Shown here piece after piece: positions 6,799 through 12,227 of a stretch of 12,227 nt of DNA. The translations under genes and the position numbers were made by a program. The DNA is from Bacteroidota bacterium (lineage in GTDB: Bacteria; Bacteroidota; Ignavibacteria; SZUA-365): the NCBI GenBank assembly GCA_018224345.1, contig JAGTUW010000407.1:1-12227 (forward strand). Reading direction: 5' to 3'. The notes beneath the pieces were generated by a model. That model was not told the origin of the DNA. It did no database searches and saw only the letters and a program-made list of their open reading frames with translations. Position 1 is the first letter of the stretch; every line of letters starts with the position of its first letter.

Positions 6799-7644
6799 AT
6801 GGAAATTACAGCCGCTATGGTGAAGGAACTCCGTGATAAAACCGGGGCCGGCATGATGGATTGCAAAAAAGCGTTGGGCGAGTCCAATGGCAATATGCAG
6901 GAAGCGGTCGAATACCTTCGCAAGAAAGGCGCCGCCACAGCCGAGAAACGTGCAGATCGCTCCGCAAATGAAGGTGTCGTACTTACCGATATCGAAGGTG
7001 GCACGGGCGTCATCCTTGAAGTCAATTGTGAGACTGATTTTGTCGCACGGAGTGATGACTTCATGGACTTCTCCCGTCGCGCCCTCGCGCTCGTCAAAAA
7101 TGAAAAACCGGCGGATGTCGAAGCCTTGCTCGCGTTGAAAAGTGACGGGCTGACGCTTGCCGATCATTTGACCGAGACGATCGGAAAGATCGGAGAGAAA
7201 ATCGATCTGCGCCGTTTCGCGATCTTCAACAGTGAAGGGACACTCATCGACTATATCCACCCGGGTGCCAAGTTGGGCGTGATGCTCGAGATTCAGGGCA
7301 TAAAGGACAATGAAGAAGTCATCAAGCTCGGTAAGGATCTCGCCATGCAGGTGGCAGCGATGAATCCCGTCGCCGTCGATCGTGACTCCGTTCCCCAGGA
7401 TGTTCGTGACAAGGAACGTGAACTCTACCGCCAGCAGGCCCTCGAGCAAGGCAAGCCGGAAAATATGCTCGATCGCATCGCGGACGGCAAGCTCAACAAG
7501 TATTTCCAGGAGTTCACTCTTCTTGAACAGACGTTCCTGCGCGATACCACCAAGACAGTGAAAGATCATATCACCGAAGTTGCCGCCGGGGCTGGCGCCG
7601 ATTTGAAGGTCACGCGTTTCGAGCGCTTTCAGGTTGGCGGGTGA
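6799..7644 (+). CDS. tsf: Translation elongation factor Ts
   Basis: A 281-residue EF-Ts, the guanine-nucleotide exchange factor that recycles EF-Tu-GDP to EF-Tu-GTP in the cytoplasm. Seen: an N-terminal UBA-like domain with LRDKTGAGMMDCKKAL (11-26, EF-Ts signature 1), then EVNCETDFVARS (74-85, signature 2), which contains the TDF segment that contacts EF-Tu. The dimerisation region follows, and the end is the usual TRFERFQVGG. Length agrees with the full-length bacterial form (about 280-300). The ATG at 6799 has AGAGAAG a few bases upstream. Intrinsic terminators flank the gene on both sides, so tsf may form a separately dosed transcript within the cluster. Confidence 0.97.
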   Translation: MEITAAMVKELRDKTGAGMMDCKKALGESNGNMQEAVEYLRKKGAATAEKRADRSANEGVVLTDIEGGTGVILEVNCETDFVARSDDFMDFSRRALALVKNEKPADVEALLALKSDGLTLADHLTETIGKIGEKIDLRRFAIFNSEGTLIDYIHPGAKLGVMLEIQGIKDNEEVIKLGKDLAMQVAAMNPVAVDRDSVPQDVRDKERELYRQQALEQGKPENMLDRIADGKLNKYFQEFTLLEQTFLRDTTKTVKDHITEVAAGAGADLKVTRFERFQVGG

Positions 7645-7664
7645 CGCCGATTCTCTTCCCATTT

Positions 7665-7697
7665 TGCCTTTTGGCCATTGCCAAAAGGCATTTTTTT
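7665..7697 (+). terminator. Intrinsic terminator between tsf and pyrH
   Basis: A perfect 11-bp stem, TGCCTTTTGGC (7665-7675) with GCCAAAAGGCA (7680-7690), a four-base CATT loop, and seven T directly after. This is the strongest terminator in the window. It starts 20 bp after the tsf stop, and only 13 bp separate its T run from the pyrH ATG. There is almost no room for a promoter behind it, so pyrH-frr must depend on readthrough or on a promoter further upstream. The pyrH Shine-Dalgarno lies 2 bp past the T run. Confidence 0.92.
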
Positions 7698-7710
7698 ATC
7701 CGGAGGAATT

Positions 7711-8454
7711 ATGGAACCCAAATATAAACGTATCCTGCTCAAGCTCAGTGGTGAGGCTCTGCTGGGGAACAGTGAGTACGGTATTGATCAGGATGCGCTC
7801 CAGAGCTACGCCGACGAGATCATATCGGTTGTGGAACTGGGTGTGCAGATCGGTATTGTGCTTGGGGGAGGGAACATCTACAGAGGCGTCGCCGCCGCAG
7901 CTCAGGGCATTCACAAGGCATCGGGTGACCAGATGGGTATGCTCGCAACAATGATCAACTCCCTTGCATTGCAGAATATTCTCGAAGCCAAGGGCATTCA
8001 GACGCGTCTCGCAAGCGCGATAGAAATGGATCAGATAGCAGAACCATATATCCGCCGGCGTGCCATGCGTCACCTGGAAAAAGGGCGTGTCGTCATCATG
8101 GGAGCGGGTACCGGACATCCCTATTTTACAACGGACACAGCAGCAGCGCTGCGCGCAGTGGAGATCGAGGCGAATGTCATCATCAAGGGGACCCGTGTCG
8201 ACGGTGTCTACGACAGCGATCCTGAAAAACATCCCGATGCGTTTCGATTTCAGGAAATCTCGTATATTGATGTACTCAAACGTGAATTGCGCGTGATGGA
8301 TTTGACGGCGATCACGTTGTGTCGTGAGAATAAACTTCCTATCATTGTCTTCGACATCAACACGAAAGGTAACCTGCGCCGGCTCTTGCTCGGCGAGAAT
8401 GTCGGAACCATCGTGTCTGATTCCGCAATGACGACTCCCACTGAACAGAAATAA
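7711..8454 (+). CDS. pyrH: UMP kinase
   Basis: A 247-residue bacterial UMP kinase of the amino-acid-kinase fold, normally a cytoplasmic hexamer, that phosphorylates UMP to UDP with ATP. Seen: LLKLSGEALLG (9-19, phosphate loop), GIVLGGGNIYRG (48-59), GDQMGMLATMINSLALQ (72-88), the UMP-binding segment GTGHPYFTTDTAAALRA (133-149), and the nucleotide-site region IIKGTRVDGVYDSDP (157-171). The ATG at 7711 has a near-ideal GGAGG 5 bp upstream; the open frame to 7678 would run through the terminator hairpin and is rejected. It is followed after 13 bp by frr, a pairing widely conserved in bacteria. Confidence 0.97.
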   Translation: MEPKYKRILLKLSGEALLGNSEYGIDQDALQSYADEIISVVELGVQIGIVLGGGNIYRGVAAAAQGIHKASGDQMGMLATMINSLALQNILEAKGIQTRLASAIEMDQIAEPYIRRRAMRHLEKGRVVIMGAGTGHPYFTTDTAAALRAVEIEANVIIKGTRVDGVYDSDPEKHPDAFRFQEISYIDVLKRELRVMDLTAITLCRENKLPIIVFDINTKGNLRRLLLGENVGTIVSDSAMTTPTEQK

Positions 8455-8467
8455 CGGAGCTGCCATT

Positions 8468-9025
8468 ATGATGCAGGAGATAGTAAAAGATGCCGCCGAC
8501 CGTATGGGCAAATCCATTGAGGCCCTGCGCCAGGAGCTGAACAAAATCCGCACCGGGAAAGCCACGACTGCACTGCTCGACGGTGTGAAGGTCGAGTATT
8601 ACGGTACCATGACGCCGTTGAATCAGATGGCAAATGTCTCGGTGCTGGATGCCCATACACTGAGCATACAGCCGTGGGACAAGGGCACGCTTGGCACTGT
8701 CGAGAAAGCAATTCTGATTGCTGACCTGGGACTGAATCCCTCCAATGACGGGAATGTCATTCGGGTACCGATCCCGGCACTCAATGAGGAACGGCGCCGT
8801 GATCTCGTCAAGCTTGTAAAACGTTTCGGCGAGGATGCGAAAATTGCAATACGCAATATCCGTCGCGATGCCAATGATCATCTGAAAAAGGCGGAAAAGG
8901 AAGATCATGCTTCCGAGGATGCACGGATCAAGGCCGAAAAGGAAGTGCAAGAGCTTACCGACCAGCATGTCACCCAGGTAGATGATATGCTCAAGTATAA
9001 AGAAGCGGAAATCATGGAAGTCTGA
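8468..9025 (+). CDS. frr: Ribosome recycling factor
   Basis: A 185-residue protein, the standard RRF length. With EF-G it splits post-termination ribosomes so the subunits can be reused. Seen: the N-terminal helix with RMGKSIEALRQELNKIRTGKA, the hinge and domain II with VEYYGTMTPLNQMANV, IQPWDKGTLGTVEKAI and LGLNPSNDGNVIRVPIP, then NEERRRDLVKLVKR and the long C-terminal charged helix. CGGAG lies 8 bp before the first of two adjacent ATG codons (8468 and 8471); the first is used here but either could serve. Last gene of the cluster. It converges on the lipoprotein gene with a 16-bp gap and no visible terminator in it. Confidence 0.97.
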   Translation: MMQEIVKDAADRMGKSIEALRQELNKIRTGKATTALLDGVKVEYYGTMTPLNQMANVSVLDAHTLSIQPWDKGTLGTVEKAILIADLGLNPSNDGNVIRVPIPALNEERRRDLVKLVKRFGEDAKIAIRNIRRDANDHLKKAEKEDHASEDARIKAEKEVQELTDQHVTQVDDMLKYKEAEIMEV

Positions 9026-9041
9026 TTCCCGCTCTCCCTGA

Positions 9042-9614
9042 TTATTTATCCTCCCTGTTGAACTGGAGCAGGAGTTGTGTCGTCCGATCGGCATGGCCCT
9101 GCTCCGCTTTGTATTGCAGTGCGATGAAGCGATCGTCCGCGCTCGTGACACTGATCCAGGAGTCACCGGTACTGCCGACCTGATCAAACTCAATACCGAG
9201 CGTATGGAAAGCATCGTCAACCGTATAGACACCGTCAAGATAGCAGATGAGGATTTCCGCTTTGGCGCTTGCTTCGGTGGAAGGGAAATGGCAGGCAATC
9301 GAGTCGCAAATGCCGTAGTTCCGAACCATTGGCGGATCGTTTCGCGCAAAGTCTGCATAGAGATTGTCAAATTCCTGCCAGGTCATATCGTACCAACGGC
9401 CAATGTCGACATGATGCTCTGCATCCGGCTGCACCGGATCTGGCCCCATCGCTCTCAGTTCCTCGCTCTCCGGCTCCTCATCGATGGGTTTGTCGCCGGG
9501 GCCGCAGGCAGGAAATTGTGTGGTCAGCAGCAATAGCCCCAGGAGGATGAGCATCGTGCGCGGCTGGATACCGTGCTGCGTTCTTTTGTGTGCTGTTTTC
9601 ATGTCGGTGTTCAT
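9042..9614 (-). CDS. Small lipoprotein of unknown function, coupled to the iron-sulfur oxidoreductase
   Basis: A 190-residue protein that I do not recognise. A basic N-terminal stretch (KTAHKRTQHG) and a hydrophobic core MLILLGLLLL (21-30) lead to FPAC with Cys37, a lipobox-like site that is slightly atypical (Phe at -3). After it comes an acidic linker, DKPIDEEPESEEL. This suggests a lipidated envelope protein with a globular part of about 140 residues. That part has a close cysteine pair in ICDSIAC and several Trp/Tyr residues; no known domain is evident. The start codon overlaps the stop of the upstream gene as ATGA (ATG 9612-9614, TGA 9611-9613), so translation is probably coupled; ATG at 9602 is an alternative. 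The coupling hints at a role with the membrane oxidoreductase, but nothing in the sequence proves it. Confidence 0.75.
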   Translation of the reverse strand: MNTDMKTAHKRTQHGIQPRTMLILLGLLLLTTQFPACGPGDKPIDEEPESEELRAMGPDPVQPDAEHHVDIGRWYDMTWQEFDNLYADFARNDPPMVRNYGICDSIACHFPSTEASAKAEILICYLDGVYTVDDAFHTLGIEFDQVGSTGDSWISVTSADDRFIALQYKAEQGHADRTTQLLLQFNREDK

Positions 9615-11623
9615 TTTCTCATTGCCTCGTAAATCAGTTCCGCGATATCCTTGACTTCCACTTCTTCCTGCTTCCCTTTCTCCTTGACGCCGTCTGTCAT
9701 CATCGTCATGCAGAACGGGCAGGCGGACGCAATGGTTTCGGCGCCGGTTTCCAGCGCTTCCTCCGTCCGTTCGATGTTGACGCGCTTCCCTTCCGTTTCT
9801 TCCATGAACATCTGGGCACCGCCCGCTCCACAGCAAAGACCCTTATCCCTGTTCCGCGGCATTTCGATCATGGTTGCGGAAGGAATACCGCGAAGAGATT
9901 CACGCGGCTGATCATAAATATTATTGTAGCGGCCGAGGTAACAGCTGTCATGAAACGTGACGCCGCCTTCGAGCGCCTTGTCGAGAAGGATGATGCCACG
10001 TTGGATCAACTCGTTGATGAGCTGTGAATGATGAATGACATTGTAGTTGCCGCCGAACTGAGGGAACTCGTTCTGCAGAGCGTGAAAACAGTGGGGACAC
10101 GCGGTGACGATGTTCTTCACCTTGTAGGCATTCAATGTTTCAATATTTTCTGCCATCAACATCTGGGCCAGATATTCATTCCCCGCGCGACGAGCGGCAT
10201 CGCCATTGCATTTCTCCTCTTTTCCAAGAATCGCAAAACGGATACCGGCCGTCTTCATGATTCCGGCGAGTGCGACACTGACTTTTTTGTAGCGCGCATC
10301 GAAGGAACCGGCGCACCCGACCCAGAAGAGATAATCAATGTCCTCGGCAGTTCCGAGTTCCGAAAGAGAAGGGATTCCGAGACTGTCGGCCCAGAGACCA
10401 CGGTCATCGGGAGAGAACTGCCAGGGCGCGAAATTGTTTTCGAGATTGCGATAGAGTACCTGCAGCTGCTCGGGGAATTCTCCCTCGGTGAGCGTAAGGT
10501 AGCGACGCATATCTACGATTTCATCCACATGCTCTATCATGACAGGACATTCCTGCACACAGGCCCGGCAGGTTGTGCATGCCCAGAGCTCCTGCGGAGA
10601 AATGAAATCGTGCAAGAGCTTTCTTCCGTGCACCAGAGAGTCGGTGTCCCCGTCGGTCAGCACCGGAGCTTTCTCCTCGAGTCGTGCACGTGTGTCGACG
10701 ATGATTTTCTTCGGGGAGAGCACCTTGCCAGTGATATTCGCCGGACAGACGGCGGTGCAGCGACCGCAGTGCGTGCAGGTATAGCTGTCGAACAACTGCT
10801 TCCACGTGAGATCCTCGATATCAGCTGCCCCGAAACTCTCCGCGGTTTCATCCTCAAGATCCAGTGGCTTCAACGCACCGTCACCTTCCTTGTGTATCCC
10901 GTGATTACTGAAGTATACATTGGGAATGGATGTGAGCACATGGAAATGCTTCGAATACGGAAGAGCGTTGAGAAAGCCGAGTACGAGGACGATATGCACC
11001 CACCAGGAAATCTCGAAGATCAACTGTGTCCCGGCTGTGTCGGAGAACATCGAGGAAAGTGCCAGACTGACAGGACGCCAGTCACCGGCATAGGCGGCAC
11101 CTTCACCAAGAGAAATGCGGGTGGCGTTGAGCAGAATCATGGAAATCATGATGACTGCAATCGCGCAGAGAATTAATGTGGCATCGACCTGCGAGGGGGT
11201 ATCGAGTTCGCGCAGTCGTTTCGGACCCGCGACATGCCGGCGAAAGAGTGCGTACAATACTGCGAACAGAACGATGACGGCCATGATGTCGCTTCCGACT
11301 GCGATACCACTGTATACCGGGCCGAGAAAACTGAGGGAGAACCCATGTACCAGTCCTTCACCGATGGATTCGATCACCGCGGTGAGCAGGATGACGAAGC
11401 CCCAGAAAATGCCGAAATGTATCGGTCCCGCGATCGGGTCACGCAGCAAGCGGGTCTGTCCGAAAGCTATGGAGAGCACATTGCCTATCCGTTTATCGAA
11501 ATGATCGAAACGCTGCTCCGGTTTCCCGAGACGGAGGTAGCCCAGAATCTTGCGGGCGGTGTAGGCGAAGACCCCCAGGGAGATTATGAGGATGAAGAGA
11601 AAGACGATGTTTTTGATTTCCAT
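9611..11623 (-). CDS. Membrane-bound HdrD/HdrE-like iron-sulfur oxidoreductase (cytochrome b plus two CCG domains)
   Basis: A 670-residue fusion. Residues 1-230 hold about five membrane segments resembling the nitrate reductase gamma/HdrE cytochrome b domain. Candidate haem ligands are H69 (GPIHFGIFW), H210 (WWVHIVL), H226 and H228 (KHFHVL). A soluble part follows with two 4Fe-4S ferredoxin motifs: Cys283, 286, 289, 293 (CTHCGRCTAVCP) and Cys349, 352, 355, 359 (CTTCRACVQECP). Two HdrD-type cysteine-rich domains come next. The first is variant (GCAGSFD, KCNGDAARR with Cys472, CPHC 509-512); the second is canonical (Cys561, CCG at 597-599, CPFC 635-638). Such proteins pass electrons between a soluble donor such as ETF or a dehydrogenase and membrane menaquinone; the partner here is unknown. 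Start: ATG 11623 with AGGT upstream. Coupled to the lipoprotein gene. Confidence 0.9.
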   Translation of the reverse strand: MEIKNIVFLFILIISLGVFAYTARKILGYLRLGKPEQRFDHFDKRIGNVLSIAFGQTRLLRDPIAGPIHFGIFWGFVILLTAVIESIGEGLVHGFSLSFLGPVYSGIAVGSDIMAVIVLFAVLYALFRRHVAGPKRLRELDTPSQVDATLILCAIAVIMISMILLNATRISLGEGAAYAGDWRPVSLALSSMFSDTAGTQLIFEISWWVHIVLVLGFLNALPYSKHFHVLTSIPNVYFSNHGIHKEGDGALKPLDLEDETAESFGAADIEDLTWKQLFDSYTCTHCGRCTAVCPANITGKVLSPKKIIVDTRARLEEKAPVLTDGDTDSLVHGRKLLHDFISPQELWACTTCRACVQECPVMIEHVDEIVDMRRYLTLTEGEFPEQLQVLYRNLENNFAPWQFSPDDRGLWADSLGIPSLSELGTAEDIDYLFWVGCAGSFDARYKKVSVALAGIMKTAGIRFAILGKEEKCNGDAARRAGNEYLAQMLMAENIETLNAYKVKNIVTACPHCFHALQNEFPQFGGNYNVIHHSQLINELIQRGIILLDKALEGGVTFHDSCYLGRYNNIYDQPRESLRGIPSATMIEMPRNRDKGLCCGAGGAQMFMEETEGKRVNIERTEEALETGAETIASACPFCMTMMTDGVKEKGKQEEVEVKDIAELIYEAMRK

Positions 11624-11678
11624 GAAATGGACCTGACGTAAATGACAGCAGAATGAAGGTGGGCGCAATAAAGGAGTC

Positions 11679-11715
11679 GCCCGCATAAATTAAGGATTCA
11701 TGCGGGCAATCACAA
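11679..11715 (-). promoter_or_regulatory. Candidate promoter with overlapping inverted repeat, iron-sulfur gene
   Basis: On the minus strand, TTG (11713-11715), a 20-bp spacer and TAATTTAT (11685-11692) give a partial Bacteroidota-type promoter about 62 bp before the ATG at 11623. An 8-bp perfect inverted repeat, GCCCGCAT (11679-11686) and ATGCGGGC (11700-11707), with an inner AAT/ATT pair, straddles the -7 box. No T run follows on either strand, so an operator or leader hairpin fits better than a terminator. Confidence 0.4.
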
Positions 11716-11858
11716 TCCGGAGGATTTCAGAGGGGCAGGATGATTTGGCTGTCCTGTACATACGGGCATTTCAGCGGCCAACGGCCCTGTGCTTTCTTTC
11801 TGTTGCATACTGGACATGATATCGTGAAAAGCCTTGCCTGGGATGCGCAAATACACAA

Positions 11859-11888
11859 GCGCCGTACCGATCGGAACCGGTACGGCGC
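11859..11888 (-). terminator. GC-rich hairpin after the T9SS-cargo gene
   Basis: A perfect 11-bp stem, GCGCCGTACCG (11859-11869) with CGGTACGGCGC (11878-11888), and an 8-base loop, 64 bp past the stop of the minus-strand gene. On the minus strand it is followed by TTGTGTATTTG, a poor T tract. The most likely role is ending or protecting the 3' end of that transcript, with efficiency uncertain. Confidence 0.5.
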
Positions 11889-11952
11889 AGTACATGTGCT
11901 GAAGAAGTATAGGGAAGGACGGGGATGCATCCGCATCCTAGCGGAAAGCCGG

Positions 11953-12227
11953 TCAGCGAAGCACCTGCATGCTGCGACCGCCGATGAATTCGGCGCCATC
12001 AAACACCTGGTAGTAATACATTCCGGGACGAAGCTCAGAAGTGCTCAGCTGATAGTTCGTCGCTGCGGGAGCCACCTGATGCGAGGAAATGAGGCGTCCG
12101 GTGATGTCGAAGAGAAGGATGCTCCGTTCGCGCGCGGCAGAAGGCAGCGGAATGGTCGTGGTCCCGGCGGCTGGATTCGGATAGTTCTGTCCGATAAACA
12201 GCGAGGAAATTGCCGCATCATACTGTA
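11953..12227 (-). CDS. Secreted protein, C-terminal T9SS sorting domain (5' truncated)
   Basis: The frame is open from the right edge to TGA at 11953-11955, giving the last 91 residues of a larger protein. The sequence shows the type A sorting-domain pattern of type IX secretion: GQNYPNP near the start, then a strand with ILLFDITGRLI, then LRPGMYYYQVFDG, and a final strand ending SMQVLR at the stop. Proteins with this tail cross the outer membrane through the PorSS/T9SS, and the domain is usually removed or anchored at the surface. The function of the cargo lies outside the window. There is no in-frame start here, so the gene begins to the right of the window. The domain is the best single indicator of the FCB-group origin. 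Confidence 0.9.
   Translation of the reverse strand, partial: QYDAAISSLFIGQNYPNPAAGTTTIPLPSAARERSILLFDITGRLISSHQVAPAATNYQLSTSELRPGMYYYQVFDGAEFIGGRSMQVLR

Larger units (their letters stand above)
11624..11952. other. Intergenic region with two inverted repeats
   Basis: A 329-bp gap without a supportable gene between two minus-strand genes. Its left part holds the candidate promoter and inverted repeat for the iron-sulfur gene (11679-11715). Its right part holds a GC-rich hairpin (11859-11888) downstream of the secreted-protein gene. The short frames in between have no recognisable content or start signals. Confidence 0.6.

Noticed and set aside
6757..7662. 301-residue minus-strand open frame across tsf
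   Set aside because: Antisense shadow of EF-Ts, a side effect of codon bias in moderately GC-rich DNA.
7696..8565. 289-residue minus-strand open frame across pyrH
   Set aside because: Antisense to UMP kinase; no domain or start signal of its own.
8357..9370. 337-residue minus-strand open frame across frr and the lipoprotein gene
   Set aside because: Overlaps frr antisense and the lipoprotein gene in another frame; low-complexity Ser/Arg start and no recognisable content.
10028..11176. 382-residue plus-strand open frame
   Set aside because: It lies wholly antisense to the iron-sulfur oxidoreductase, whose motifs are unmistakable; the translated product has no recognisable domain.
1..12227. 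A novel defence, mobile or biosynthetic system
   Set aside because: Every long coding region is assigned to a housekeeping or electron-transfer family except one small lipoprotein; no integrase, transposase, toxin-antitoxin pair, nuclease-helicase set or array was seen on either strand.

Overview
The window looks like chromosomal housekeeping DNA from a member of the Bacteroidota/Chlorobiota/Ignavibacteriota (FCB) lineage. Three things point there. The right edge carries a C-terminal domain of the type IX secretion kind (YPNP, then LRPGMYYYQV, ending just before a stop). At least one promoter matches the Bacteroidota form TTTG-N19-TAnnTTTG (4458-4488, minus strand). The gene order rplM-rpsI-rpsB-tsf-pyrH-frr is also typical of that lineage. 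I cannot name a genus.

Layout. Positions 1-185 hold the 3' end of an AMP-forming acyl-CoA ligase (+), possibly MenE. It converges on a minus-strand pair, aroF (DAHP synthase) followed by menG/ubiE (menaquinone methyltransferase). These could link entry into the shikimate pathway with the last step of menaquinone synthesis. Next, also on the minus strand, come an unusual short-chain dehydrogenase lacking the classical catalytic serine (2023-2730) and a SufS-like class V aminotransferase/cysteine desulfurase homologue with an extra C-terminal tail (2944-4416).

Across a 322-bp divergent intergenic region, a plus-strand translation cluster runs from 4739 to 9025: L13, S9, S2, EF-Ts, UMP kinase and ribosome recycling factor. 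Two strong intrinsic-terminator hairpins interrupt it, between rpsB and tsf and between tsf and pyrH, so expression is probably graded by attenuation or restarted internally. S2 has an 82-residue C-terminal tail that ends in seven near-identical 18-bp/6-residue repeats.

The cluster converges, with a 16-bp gap, on a minus-strand pair: a 670-residue membrane-bound HdrD/HdrE-like iron-sulfur oxidoreductase (menaquinone-linked electron transfer is likely) and a translationally coupled small lipoprotein of unknown function. Its promoter candidate overlaps an inverted repeat. The last 275 bp carry the end of a secreted protein with the T9SS-type sorting domain, followed by a GC-rich hairpin.

I found no CRISPR array, tRNA, rRNA, insertion sequence or recognisable novel defence or mobile system. 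The items most worth a second look are the S2 repeat tail, the two in-operon terminators, the coupled lipoprotein and the non-canonical dehydrogenase.
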